NCBI GenBank assembly: GCA_902168105.1 | Contig: CABHOY010000016.1 | Location: forward strand, 25,459 to 89,458 | DNA from: an uncultured Flavihumibacter sp. | GTDB lineage: Bacteria > Bacteroidota > Bacteroidia > Chitinophagales > Chitinophagaceae | Direction of reading: 5' to 3' | Length of the DNA stretch: 64,000 nucleotides | Shown: piece by piece, positions 28,979-37,388 of the stretch | How positions within the stretch are numbered: the first letter of the stretch is position 1 | Layout: the number at the start of each line of letters is the position of its first letter | Notes under the pieces: generated by a model | What the model saw: the letters and a program-made list of their open reading frames with translations, nothing else | Databases searched by the model: none | What the model was told of the DNA's origin: nothing | Position numbers and translations under genes: made by a program

Positions 28979-29606
28979 ATGCTGCCCGCACCTGTTGCAT
29001 GACAGCTGATGTGATCTGCTGTTCATCCCATTCTTTAAAGGATAACTGCACTGCAATGTTCCCTGCTTCATAATGCAGGGTGTTGTCGTAATAGGAAAGA
29101 ATGTCTGCGGTAAACGTAGTGTAATCTCCACGTGTGATCAAAGACCTGTATTCCCCGATCTTCGCAGCAGGTAATCTTTCCTGCAAACGCTCAATAGCCG
29201 CAATGATCATGTCATATGGAAAATGCGCATAAGTAGCGACCAGCTTTTTAACGCGCTCCTTAAAAGGGATATCCAGGTAAATAGCAGGTGCCTGTTGCAT
29301 GGCGGTGTAGAACCATGCCGGTATCCTTCTTTTGCCAATGGCAGGTCCTTCCTGTTCGGTAAAAACCAAAGGAGCATCCGCATATTGCATGCATAAGAAC
29401 TGTAATTGCTGCTCAAATTCCTGTTGGGAGGGTTGTAAGGTGGGAAGGCCGAAATGGCCAAATACAGAGCCTTTATGGCCCGCTAAAGCTTCAAGATCTA
29501 TAACCGGATAACCGTTGCGCTGAAGTGAATGGAGGATTGCTGTTTTGCCGCTGCCAGTAAGGCCGGCCAGGAGTATCAATTGGGGCGGGGGAGTAGAGGA
29601 CTTCAT
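28971..29606 (-). CDS. Stand-alone P-loop domain of tRNA 2-selenouridine synthase (MnmH/SelU)
   Basis: A 211-aa protein matching only the C-terminal half of MnmH. Walker A is GLTGSGKT at residues 15-22, followed by the family signature VIDLEALAGHKGSVFG and LQPSQQEFEQQL, then an acidic block EQEGPAIGKRRIP. MnmH converts 2-thiouridine to geranylated and selenated 2-thiouridine at wobble position 34 of some tRNAs, using selenophosphate, and normally has an N-terminal rhodanese domain with an essential Cys. That domain is absent: the start codon is immediately before the P-loop region, and the 568 bp upstream encode no rhodanese. It may be a split enzyme, or have another role. Confidence 0.75.
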   Translation of the reverse strand: MKSSTPPPQLILLAGLTGSGKTAILHSLQRNGYPVIDLEALAGHKGSVFGHFGLPTLQPSQQEFEQQLQFLCMQYADAPLVFTEQEGPAIGKRRIPAWFYTAMQQAPAIYLDIPFKERVKKLVATYAHFPYDMIIAAIERLQERLPAAKIGEYRSLITRGDYTTFTADILSYYDNTLHYEAGNIAVQLSFKEWDEQQITSAVMQQVRAAFI

Positions 29607-30174
29607 AAAAAAAACACCTTGTAGGGAGAATTTAAACGTTCCGTAACTTCATTTTCAGGTTCAGAGGTTTTCCGTGGCGTAGAACCGGACATGACCCGGA
29701 CAACAGAAACACGATAAACAACAAATACTACTTACTCAATCGTACTAGGTGACTCATTACTCAACTTTATTAAGGCAGCCTACTCTCTCTCTGGTCCAAA
29801 CCCATTGTGCACATGCACTTGATATAGATACCTTACAAATCTAACAAAATGTTTTTATTTTCAGAAGAAATCTTTTTTGTCTCTTTTAGCTCGTGAATTT
29901 ATTGAAGGTGAATAAGCTACTTAAGCTGAATTGGCGGACATAATGTTGCTTCCCCTTTACGGAAATGTTATCCTGACTTTTATATTAATATCCATCTTAT
30001 CATTTGCAAAGACAAGGTTCATATCTTCATCCTTTTCAAATGTTCCATCACGGCGAACAAGCACCATTTCATATTTAAAATTATTTTTTGCAACGCCTTC
30101 TTCATCTATATTTGGGTGTTTTTTAATGAAGCCGGACAATTTTAGAGCATCCCTTTACCTTTATATCTATATCA
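29607..30174. other. 568-bp intergenic region, mostly without recognisable genes
   Basis: AT-rich divergent space between the MnmH-like gene and the FG-GAP protein gene. Apart from a protein-like fragment at 29957-30139 (listed separately) I see no gene, RNA or repeat. TACCTTTA at about 30157-30164 lies close to the downstream start codon and could be a weak -7 element. Confidence 0.35.
29957..30139 (-). pseudogene. Possible gene fragment
   Basis: A short minus-strand frame with protein-like composition (EEGVAKNNFKYEMVLVRRDG, then VFANDKMDINIKVRITFP). It has no ATG, only a TTG, and a stop lies five codons upstream of that. It may be the tail of a decayed gene or a real small protein. I do not recognise it. 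Confidence 0.25.
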
Positions 30175-32706
30175 ATGTACCAATCCTTGAAGCACAGGCA
30201 TTTACTGTGTATCCTCTTTATTTGTATGTCATTGCCTGTTTGGGCACAGCTATCTCCTCCATCTATATCATCTGTTTCCCCGGTCACTGGTGCGGTGGGT
30301 GACACGATCACTATTACTGGTCATAGCTTCGCATCTGTCACCACTGAAAATATCGTCTATATCGGGAATATAAAGGCAGAGGTGATATCAGCAGGCGGTA
30401 CCGAGCTGAAGGTGAAGATACCTGCAGGTATCGGCAGTGATCCTTTGTCGGTTACCTGTAATAATCTCACAGCATGGTCTGATATTAGGATCACGCTTAC
30501 TTTTCCGGTGAACAACGAACAGTTCAGACAATCTTCTTTTGAAACGAAGATAGAACTGAAAGGGAATTCTATTGCCGCATTAGCTGATATTAACAGTGAT
30601 GGTAAACTAGATCTGCTGTACCGGGATGCCTACGGACTGGCTTTGGCACGTAATACAAGTACTGTCGGGAATATCAGTTTTGCTGATCCGCAAGTCTATA
30701 AAATGGATAACGTTTCTTCTATTGGTACGGCAGACCTGGATGGAGACGGTAAAACGGATATCGCCTCTGTTTCTTATCCTGGTGATCATATAGTTATTTT
30801 TCGCAACACCGGCGATGACCTGAGTGATACCATTCATGTGCCCCTGACAGTCGAATCAGCATTCTCAAGTTTGTTTATATCCGACGTTGACAATGTAGGG
30901 AAGGCGGATCTGTTCCTTTGCAGCGGCAATCTGAGAGAAGTGTACCGGTTTAAGAACAACAGTACGCCGGGACATATGTCTTTTCAGCTTTGGTCGATCT
31001 ATAATAACGATATCGCTATTATCCCATGGAATATGACATTTGCTGATTATGACGGAGACGGGAAAAAGGATATGACTATATGTGGATATGGTAAATATCT
31101 GCAGGTATTCAGAAATTTCGAGTATTTCGGTTACTGGTTCCGCAATCCGTTGAATATTGATATTTCCGACAGAGGTCCTACACCTAGTGATTTTAATGTG
31201 TTCAGTGCAGACATGGACCAGGATGGAAAAACAGATCTGCTGACGGCTAATACAAATTACAATAGCGTTTCCGTTCATGTTAACAGAGCAGTGCCCGGGA
31301 AAATAGCTTTTGAAACACCTCTTTATTTCAAAACAGGGGAGTCGGTGGATTGGGTATCTGCCAATGATATGGATGGAGACGGCAAAAAGGACCTGGTGAC
31401 CAATAACTATTTCGAGTGCAGTATGTCCTTGTTTAAAAACATCAGCGATAGTAATAAAGTGCAGTTTGCCGCACCGGTAAAATATCAGATCGGGAATAAC
31501 CTTTATGGTTATAATTATATGAATCTGACCGGCGATCTTGATGGCGATGGTAAACCAGAAATGATGGCTTGTCAGACATGGGACAAGATCTTCATTTTAA
31601 AAAATGATATAAAGCCAAATACAAATGTACACGTATGTATGGGCACAGATACTGCGCTTATGTCTCCCTTATCAGGAAACATGTACCAGTGGCAGGTCGA
31701 TACGGGACAAGGATTTGTTCCCGTCGTGGATGATGGTGTTTACACAGGCAGTAACAGTGTACGGCTGGGCATCCGGAATGTACAGCTACCTTATCATAAC
31801 TACCTCTATCGTTGTTTGGTTGATGATAAACACGAGCAGGTATTTACGCTGATGATAGATACAGTGAGAATACCAGATATAGAGATCAGTACTGCCAATA
31901 ACAATGTCTGTCCAGGTACGCCTGTGCAGTTTTCTGCCACTTATAAAGATGCTGGTGATACGCCTTCATTCCGTTGGCTGATCAATGGTTTGCCTACAGA
32001 TAGTGTTGGGCTGAAATACTATAACAACACATTGGTAGATGGGGACAGCATCTCTGCGGTGGTATACGGTACGGCCAGCTGTTCCCAGCATGTGAATGAT
32101 ACCAGTAATGTCATTGTCATGAACTTATATCGTGTTACGTTACCGGTAGTAAGTATCACTGCTAAAGACAGTGTACTTGCGAATGAGCCCCTGATCATTA
32201 CTACCGATATCAGTAGTAGTGTTTACCCCAGGTCGTCGCTTACCCTGTTTCAGGGTACTAATGGTGCTGCATATGCTCCTTATATGCATTTGAGTGATAT
32301 CGAATCGGCCAGTCACACTTTTACTATTGTTGATACAAGTAGTATTGCAGGTATCAGAAAATATTTTATACAAATAGAAGGACACAGTATTAATGGATGC
32401 CCATTAACGGTGGTTAGTGATACCATTTCTGTGATCGTGTTTAAATATACGTCTGATGAACCTTCCGGAAGATTATATCCCAACCCTGTTACAGATAATC
32501 TGACGGTGAATGATCTTGATGTCAATGATGGATGGATAACGATGGAGATAAGAAGTATGGATGGTTCGCAGAATCCTCTTATTTATAATGTTGTAGGGAA
32601 AACCAGTCTGAATATTAATGTAGCTACATTGACCAAAGGTTTTTATATGGCGGTGTTGAAACGGAAAAGCGGAGCGCCAAAGACGATCCGGTTTGTCAAA
32701 CTATAA
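30175..32706 (+). CDS. Secreted IPT/TIG and FG-GAP repeat protein with T9SS sorting domain
   Basis: An 843-aa exported protein. Residues 1-24 are a signal peptide ending PVWAQ. Residues about 27-107 form an IPT/TIG Ig-like domain (ISSVSPVTGAVGDTITITG). Residues about 130-470 hold at least six FG-GAP/VCBS repeats with calcium-type loops (DINSDGKLD, DLDGDGKTD, DYDGDGKKD, DMDQDGKTD, DMDGDGKKD, DLDGDGKPE), expected to build a beta-propeller. Ig-like regions follow. The last about 80 residues are a type A T9SS C-terminal sorting domain (LYPNPVTDNLTV, ending FYMAVLKRKSG). It is therefore probably exported across the outer membrane and attached to the surface or released. Likely roles are binding or adhesion; no catalytic motif is seen. 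Confidence 0.85.
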   Translation: MYQSLKHRHLLCILFICMSLPVWAQLSPPSISSVSPVTGAVGDTITITGHSFASVTTENIVYIGNIKAEVISAGGTELKVKIPAGIGSDPLSVTCNNLTAWSDIRITLTFPVNNEQFRQSSFETKIELKGNSIAALADINSDGKLDLLYRDAYGLALARNTSTVGNISFADPQVYKMDNVSSIGTADLDGDGKTDIASVSYPGDHIVIFRNTGDDLSDTIHVPLTVESAFSSLFISDVDNVGKADLFLCSGNLREVYRFKNNSTPGHMSFQLWSIYNNDIAIIPWNMTFADYDGDGKKDMTICGYGKYLQVFRNFEYFGYWFRNPLNIDISDRGPTPSDFNVFSADMDQDGKTDLLTANTNYNSVSVHVNRAVPGKIAFETPLYFKTGESVDWVSANDMDGDGKKDLVTNNYFECSMSLFKNISDSNKVQFAAPVKYQIGNNLYGYNYMNLTGDLDGDGKPEMMACQTWDKIFILKNDIKPNTNVHVCMGTDTALMSPLSGNMYQWQVDTGQGFVPVVDDGVYTGSNSVRLGIRNVQLPYHNYLYRCLVDDKHEQVFTLMIDTVRIPDIEISTANNNVCPGTPVQFSATYKDAGDTPSFRWLINGLPTDSVGLKYYNNTLVDGDSISAVVYGTASCSQHVNDTSNVIVMNLYRVTLPVVSITAKDSVLANEPLIITTDISSSVYPRSSLTLFQGTNGAAYAPYMHLSDIESASHTFTIVDTSSIAGIRKYFIQIEGHSINGCPLTVVSDTISVIVFKYTSDEPSGRLYPNPVTDNLTVNDLDVNDGWITMEIRSMDGSQNPLIYNVVGKTSLNINVATLTKGFYMAVLKRKSGAPKTIRFVKL

Positions 32707-32760
32707 TTTGATATTTATATAATAAAGACAACAAGCCTGTTCGTGGAGTGGGTTTGAACA

Positions 32761-32798
32761 CAAAAGCAAAAGGTCGGATTTCCGACCTTTTGCTTTTG
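32761..32798. terminator. Perfect bidirectional hairpin terminator
   Basis: Eighteen-base arms (32761-32778 and 32781-32798) are fully complementary around TT. The outer part is A-rich on one side and T-rich on the other, so it works in both directions between the convergent FG-GAP gene and metallophosphoesterase gene. Confidence 0.8.
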
Positions 32799-32897
32799 TG
32801 CCCTCCGGACGGTTGTGTCCAGGGTGTATTTTTCATATTTCGATAGCATCGATAATGCGAAATGAGGTAGTTACTGATCTGAAAAAAATAGAAGACC

Positions 32898-34676
32898 TTA
32901 TCTCCCATAAAACTTTTTACATATCGGAAGATTGACCAGTTCCACTACCGCTCCCTTATCTGCCGCTACCGTCTTCCCATTTTGCAGATAGATCTTACCA
33001 TTACGATAAACTGCCGGCGACGCCTTACCACTCTTATCATAATTGCCGGGTACCGGTATGTCATCTTTGCCACCCAGTTTAACCGGCTGTTTCATCTTGT
33101 CGATAATCCATTCTCCGGTAGAAGGTCTGTACACCGCCATCTCTGCACGGCCGTCTCCATCATAGTCAGCTGGTACCGGCATATCTCCGGGAACATGCTG
33201 TACCTGAAGCGGAATATTCCCCAGTGTAGTCTGCCAGAGCGAATTATCTGTCCGGAAGAAGCCTACATCCAGTTTGCCGTCACCGTCATAATCCGCTGGA
33301 ACTGGAATACCATTTTTATGACCAAACTTAATGCTGTCCAGCCCATTGAAGTACCATGTCAACGTTGAAGGACGATATACTGCTACTTCAGCAAAGCCAT
33401 CACCGTCATAATCCCCGCAAACAGGTATATCGCCCGCATGGCCAAGTGTTATTGATTTACCACCTTCCAGGTAGAACTTTCCTTCTGAAGGTCTGAAATA
33501 GGCTAATTCTGCCTTTCCATCGCCATTGTAGTCAGCCGGAGCTGGAATATCTCCTTCAGTACCAAAGTTGATATCTGCCTGCCCCTGTATCTTCCATTGA
33601 CCTTTAGAAAAGAACATGATCTCTGTCTGACCATCGTTATTAAGGTCATTGATACGGGCAACATTTGTATGATGCATCCATGGTAGGGTGAACTTGCTAT
33701 CAGCGTCGGTTTCTTCTTCACCAGTATAAGGGGAGAAGGTGCGTACACTGATCAGGTCTTTGGATTTCGAAAAGGTCATCAAACGCATCAGTCCATGACC
33801 GCCGTCAGGTCTGCTCTGGTAATCAGAAAGGAAGGACTTGATAATATTACCTGCATAACCATCCTGACGGTAACCTTCTCCATTATCACCTACGTGACCG
33901 GATAAGGTCATGATGACATTAGGATAGCTTTTCAGCCTGTCAAACCGGTGCTGTCCCTGCATACTGAATTTAGGAAACCCTTTCTCGTTGGTACCAGCGG
34001 TATTGTTAAAATGAATAAAGGAGTGGCTCACAAGGATAGCTTTCCTGTCGGCATATTTTTCCAGCACCTGTGCTGTCCATTTATTCAGCGGTTCAATATC
34101 CTCATCATAAGAGTCATATTCCATATAGATCACGATGAGTTTCACGCCTGCAGCAGTGAACAGATCGTAATGGCTGTCGTTGTTGTTAAGATAATGCCCG
34201 CCATACCATGGTTTATCCTTAAAATGGGAGATACCAAAGTACTTGTTATAGGAATCGGTTATCCCGCTTAACGGATATTGGCTCTTTGTCTGGTCATGGT
34301 TACCCACTGCCATACCGTAGGGAATTCCCTGCGGATAACCTGGTTGCGGTTTATCCAACCTATACATCGCCTCGGCTGCATTTGTCCATTGGTCAGCAAA
34401 CTTTTCACCATCGTCAGTAATATCACCAAGATGTACAACATATGCTATCTTCTCCTTTGCAGCGTTCTTCACGATCCAGTCTGTCTGCGCATAGAACATT
34501 TCCTTTTTTCCACCATGCTTTTCCGACGTATAATATTGTGTATCCGGAAGCACTACGATAGAGAATTCGTCATCAGTTGCCTGAGGTGCTATAAATGCAG
34601 CGCCACATGTCAGCAATACACCAGCACCTAGAAAAAAGGTAAGAAGCTTTTGATAAGAACGGCCTTTCTGTCTCAT
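32898..34676 (-). CDS. Secreted metallophosphoesterase with four FG-GAP-like repeats
   Basis: A 592-aa protein with a signal peptide (residues 1-33, a hydrophobic core ending AAFIAPQA). Residues about 38-310 form a calcineurin-like phosphoesterase: VVLPDTQYY, HLGDITDDG, VGNHDQ, VSHSFIHFN and TLSGHVGD supply the usual metal-binding Asp, Asn and His residues. Residues about 340-560 hold four repeats of about 47 aa, each with a D-Y-(N/D)-G-D-G-x-(A/L)-(E/D) loop. The enzyme probably cleaves a phosphoester outside the cytoplasm; the substrate is unknown. It ends without a T9SS domain. It is convergent with the T9SS FG-GAP protein, so two repeat proteins face each other across one terminator. Confidence 0.85.
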   Translation of the reverse strand: MRQKGRSYQKLLTFFLGAGVLLTCGAAFIAPQATDDEFSIVVLPDTQYYTSEKHGGKKEMFYAQTDWIVKNAAKEKIAYVVHLGDITDDGEKFADQWTNAAEAMYRLDKPQPGYPQGIPYGMAVGNHDQTKSQYPLSGITDSYNKYFGISHFKDKPWYGGHYLNNNDSHYDLFTAAGVKLIVIYMEYDSYDEDIEPLNKWTAQVLEKYADRKAILVSHSFIHFNNTAGTNEKGFPKFSMQGQHRFDRLKSYPNVIMTLSGHVGDNGEGYRQDGYAGNIIKSFLSDYQSRPDGGHGLMRLMTFSKSKDLISVRTFSPYTGEEETDADSKFTLPWMHHTNVARINDLNNDGQTEIMFFSKGQWKIQGQADINFGTEGDIPAPADYNGDGKAELAYFRPSEGKFYLEGGKSITLGHAGDIPVCGDYDGDGFAEVAVYRPSTLTWYFNGLDSIKFGHKNGIPVPADYDGDGKLDVGFFRTDNSLWQTTLGNIPLQVQHVPGDMPVPADYDGDGRAEMAVYRPSTGEWIIDKMKQPVKLGGKDDIPVPGNYDKSGKASPAVYRNGKIYLQNGKTVAADKGAVVELVNLPICKKFYGR

Positions 34677-34685
34677 TACTTTTAG

Positions 34686-34714
34686 AAAATTTAGACGTAA
34701 AACTGGGAAACCAA
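34686..34714 (-). promoter_or_regulatory. Putative promoter of the metallophosphoesterase gene
   Basis: On the minus strand, TTG (34712-34714), an 18-bp spacer and TAAATTTT (34686-34693), one mismatch from TAnnTTTG. The start codon follows about 10 bp downstream, so the leader would be very short. Confidence 0.35.
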
Positions 34715-34838
34715 TGTTACCGGAATGTTAACACGAATGAGCATACGTATTTATATGAGTGAAGTTGAACGCAGACGGATCGGTATATAATAGTCCCGGA
34801 AACAGCCAGCAGTAATGGATCGACGTAGGTAAACCACT

Positions 34839-35063
34839 TTACAAAAACCGGAAGATCCGCTTTCTGTATTCCTCAAGATCCTGTTCGTTGGAGAAAGCCT
34901 CAAACTTTTCCTGTTTGCCTTTACCGTCGTCTCTTACTAGTATTACATCCTGACCGCCAACGATGGTCCGCTTAGCTTTATCAAATATTAATTCCAGTTC
35001 CTGGCGGTTCTGAACTGACTGCAATTCTTCGATACGGTTCACTACAATTACAAAATCTTCCAT
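34839..35063 (-). CDS. Small hypothetical protein, 74 aa
   Basis: A compact charged protein (MEDFVIVVNRIEELQSVQNR, then DVILVRDDGKGKQEKFEAFS and a C-terminal EEYRKRIFRFL). Its alternating strand and helix pattern and acidic/basic balance look like a real folded domain. No family recognised. It stands alone between the metallophosphoesterase and the 188-aa gene, all on the minus strand. Confidence 0.5.
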   Translation of the reverse strand: MEDFVIVVNRIEELQSVQNRQELELIFDKAKRTIVGGQDVILVRDDGKGKQEKFEAFSNEQDLEEYRKRIFRFL

Positions 35064-35153
35064 TTCGTCTGTTTAGAGCAAATTTATAATAATATGCCCG
35101 ATTTTGTAATCGGCATGTTTGTACGTTTCCGCTCTATATCCTATGTATAAGAA

Positions 35154-35185
35154 GCGCCCCGGTTCTTATTCCGGGGCGCCTTTTT
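35154..35185. terminator. GC-rich hairpin terminator
   Basis: Nine-base GC arms (35154-35162 and 35171-35179) with an 8-nt loop, followed by a T-run on the plus strand. It lies 20 bp past the minus-strand stop at 35201 and probably ends that gene, although the T-run is better placed for plus-strand transcripts. Confidence 0.55.
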
Positions 35186-35200
35186 AGCTTTAAATGATCA

Positions 35201-35767
35201 TTAGATCACTTTCTCTGCGTTGGTCACATTACCTGGCAGATCAGTTGCTGTGATCAGTATGCGGCTGCCTGGCAATACAGGATTTGCGGTCGTAACAGTA
35301 TACTTCCAGAAATTACCTGTATCTGCATTTGGAACGGCATCTCCCTGCTCCAGTTCAGCTCCTGCGGCAGACAAGATCCTCACCTTTACAGACCTGACGC
35401 GGACTACGTCCTTCACCAGCAATTTGAATACATCACCGACCAGTCCTTTATAGGACAAATCGTAATCAATATCCAGGATCTTTGGTGGTGTTGCTGCGTC
35501 ACTGAAAGCGGCATTAAAAGCAGTCTGCCCGCGTTTCGCGCCTTTCTGGTACAGTAACTTCGTTACCGGATCAGTGATCGCTTCCTGAGCATATGCTGAA
35601 AACCTTTCGAAATTCAGCTGAACTGCCTGCTGTTCTGCAGTTGGAGGTTTTGTATTAGGCCCTCTTTTAGGACTTGAAATTGTTTTGTCTTTCCTGACAG
35701 TAAAGAGCAGCTTTCCTACAGTACCGGACATACCCTCCATCATATTATTGTCTTTTATGTATCCCAT
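35201..35767 (-). CDS. Uncharacterised 188-aa protein with DUF6266-like N-terminal pattern
   Basis: The N-terminus (MGYIKDNNMMEGMSGTVGKL, then KTISSPKRGPNTKPPTAEQQ) follows the pattern SGxxG, a short basic strand, SxPKRxPN and a TxxQ helix, which resembles what I remember of DUF6266-type Bacteroidota proteins. A helix with FSAYAQEAITDPVTKLLYQ follows. Residues 95-188 form a beta domain with a Gly- and Pro-rich end. No signal peptide. The N-terminal motif is shared with the 96-aa protein at 36939-37229. Its upstream region holds a structured inverted repeat and a phased direct repeat next to the LytTR gene. Confidence 0.55.
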   Translation of the reverse strand: MGYIKDNNMMEGMSGTVGKLLFTVRKDKTISSPKRGPNTKPPTAEQQAVQLNFERFSAYAQEAITDPVTKLLYQKGAKRGQTAFNAAFSDAATPPKILDIDYDLSYKGLVGDVFKLLVKDVVRVRSVKVRILSAAGAELEQGDAVPNADTGNFWKYTVTTANPVLPGSRILITATDLPGNVTNAEKVI

Positions 35768-35808
35768 AATTTTAAGTTTTTAAAAATTTGAAAAAAGGAT
35801 TTCATTAC

Positions 35809-35878
35809 AATCACTGCCAAAGGGTGCAACAGGAGGCACCTCTCTGCTGTTGCGGGTGCAGCCCCTTTGGCTGTGATT
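35809..35878 (-). promoter_or_regulatory. Imperfect inverted repeat in the leader of the 188-aa gene
   Basis: The outer arms (35809-35832 and 35847-35878) are complementary over most of their length with one bulge, enclosing a small GAGG/CCTC stem. It lies 42-111 bp before the start codon at 35767. It could be the terminator of the LytTR gene or a structured 5' leader. Confidence 0.45.
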
Positions 35879-35928
35879 GATGACACAATATTCGGAAGTA
35901 TTTTAAGGCGATTTTGAAGAATCTATAC

Positions 35929-35961
35929 AAGAGCCGGAAATTAACAAATAAGAGCCGGAAA
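35929..35961. promoter_or_regulatory. Pair of 12-bp direct repeats, 21 bp apart
   Basis: AAGAGCCGGAAA occurs at 35929-35940 and again at 35950-35961, a start-to-start distance of 21 bp, that is two helical turns. LytTR-domain regulators are known to bind direct repeats at this phase. The repeats lie just past the stop of a LytTR gene and upstream of the 188-aa gene. Confidence 0.5.
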
Positions 35962-35966
35962 AGGCC

Positions 35967-36332
35967 TCATGAAAGCATTTCTGGCTTTTCCATTTTTTCC
36001 GCCTTTTCGGAAATTACAACAAAATGACTGTAGAAAACTTTCCTGAAATCTTCGCTAAGAGGAACTTCCTCCTTGCCAGTGAGCGTTATACTACCTTGAT
36101 GAACACTTTTAACGTGATCAAGGGCGACAATATAACTTCTGTGGGTACGGCAAAATAAATCAGGGGGGAGATATTTTTCAAACTGCTTAAGGCTAAGAGC
36201 TATTGCCTGGGATCGGCCATCTGAGAGTTTAATAATGCTGTGGGTACGATTAACTCTAACATAGAGGATCATATCACTATTGATCAATTCTTGAATGCCT
36301 CCTTTGGTAAGCATGAGAATACGGTTCTTCAT
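35967..36332 (-). CDS. LytTR-domain DNA-binding protein
   Basis: A 121-aa protein made almost only of a LytTR DNA-binding domain (residues about 8-108): MILYVRVNRTHSIIKLSDGR, then LSLKQFEKYLPPDLFCRTHRSYIV and the closing VKSVHQGSITLTGKEEVPLS. There is no receiver domain, so it is not controlled by phosphorelay in the usual way and may respond to its own level or to a partner. A direct repeat of the right phase lies immediately downstream, before the 188-aa gene, which makes that gene a plausible target. Confidence 0.85.
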   Translation of the reverse strand: MKNRILMLTKGGIQELINSDMILYVRVNRTHSIIKLSDGRSQAIALSLKQFEKYLPPDLFCRTHRSYIVALDHVKSVHQGSITLTGKEEVPLSEDFRKVFYSHFVVISEKAEKMEKPEMLS

Positions 36333-36660
36333 ATAATTTGAGTGTGGTAGTTAACGAATTTGGTTTAAATAAGAGAGAGAGAAAGCTGTGAAAGCTACGT
36401 AGGGAATATAGTAGTAGTAGGGATAGGGGTTGGATAGGGTTATACTGACCAGTAATTGCGTTACGGAGGTGGGAGTCGCTAAGAGTGGAATTGATTGAAA
36501 TGGTCTTCATTTTGTTCAAATTTTTAATTTGATAAAATTCTTGTTTATGTTTTCATTTTGTTCACGGATCAGGATCAACATTATTCGTGCAAGTTAGTGA
36601 AAAGTAATCATTTACAGATCAAATTGACATGTTTTTTTTAATTGAGATCGTCTCATGTTA

Positions 36661-36757
36661 GCTACAGCAGTGCTTCTGTTATCCTTATCCTCCCTTTATC
36701 CTCCCTTCTGAAGGGAAGATAAAGGGAGGATAAGGATAGCAGAAGCACTGCTGTAGC
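36661..36757. repeat. Long inverted repeat with 47-bp arms and a 3-nt loop
   Basis: The arms (36661-36707 and 36711-36757) are complementary at 45 of 47 positions; the two differences are transitions, readable as G-U pairs on one or other transcript strand. Inside each arm a TATCCTCCC-type unit occurs twice (once as TATCTTCCC). The hairpin has no adjacent T-run and is far longer than a normal terminator. Confidence 0.85.
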
Positions 36758-36862
36758 GAATCTGAACTATACAAGCACACTTGAGTAGACAGAAATCAGG
36801 GTTGAAGGATTTAAATAGTCTCAGAAATGGCAGCGCATATATGTTACTTAGGTAGACGCACT

Positions 36863-36893
36863 AAAAAAGCTGTCCACCACTGGCGGACAGCTT
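36863..36893 (-). terminator. Terminator of the 96-aa gene
   Basis: Ten-base arms (36866-36875 and 36884-36893) with an 8-nt loop. On the minus strand the hairpin is followed by a run of six T. It lies 46 bp past the stop of the 96-aa gene. Confidence 0.75.
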
Positions 36894-36938
36894 TAGTTCA
36901 TATTGCAAGCTTACTGGTTTGTAAGCCTCAGTATATCT

Positions 36939-37229
36939 TTAATGGTTCTCCAGATATTCTTTCACTGCAGAATGATACACGGTCATTCCTGGCTTAGCCT
37001 TGTATGCAACTTTTTTCGCAGGATCGTTGACAATGCTTCGTGCATACGTAACTGCTTCCCTAAACTTGCTATTCGATCTGAGCTGCAGTTCTGATGGAAC
37101 AACTTTGCTCATATCAGGACGTTTACTGATAAATGCCTTGCCGCCTCGTGTTTTCACTACGAAGCCTTTGGCTGTTTTGCTACGGCCTACTTTTAAGCCG
37201 TTCCATAATGGATTACGTGTTCGTGCCAT
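36939..37229 (-). CDS. Small basic protein sharing a motif with the 188-aa protein
   Basis: A 96-aa Lys/Arg-rich protein. It reads GRSKTAKGFVVKTRGGKAF, then ISKRPDMSKVVPSELQLR and FREAVTYARSIVNDPAKKVAY followed by a GMTVYHSAVKEYL helix. The order of elements (basic strand, S-K-R-P, a Q helix, a YAR/YAQ helix, DPxxKxxY, GxTxxxxA) matches residues 20-95 of the protein at 35201-35767, so the two share a domain. No known function. It has its own terminator. Confidence 0.6.
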   Translation of the reverse strand: MARTRNPLWNGLKVGRSKTAKGFVVKTRGGKAFISKRPDMSKVVPSELQLRSNSKFREAVTYARSIVNDPAKKVAYKAKPGMTVYHSAVKEYLENH

Positions 37230-37388
37230 AGTTTAATTTTTATTCAAAATTAGGCAAATCACGATTGCGGGTTTTACGCAATTTTTTTCATCCTTTACTG
37301 GAAATCCTACGCGAGCTATTCAAAAATTTGTGAATGCATTTCATCACATCGCTTAAAACAGGTTGTACCGGTTTTACTTAAATTCATT

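Larger units (their letters stand above)
36333..36938. other. 606-bp intergenic region with repeats
   Basis: No gene supported. It holds the large inverted repeat at 36661-36757, a terminator at 36863-36893 (both listed separately) and a 13-bp direct repeat (TTCATTTTGTTCA at 36506-36518 and 36552-36564) upstream of the LytTR gene. The minus-strand open frame at 36277-36519 overlaps the LytTR start and has low-complexity Ser/Leu composition. Confidence 0.5.

Noticed and set aside
36277..36519. Eighty-residue minus-strand frame upstream of the LytTR gene, considered as a peptide precursor
   Set aside because: It overlaps the LytTR start in another frame, is low-complexity Ser/Leu/Tyr, and lacks a leader-core layout or nearby modifying enzymes.
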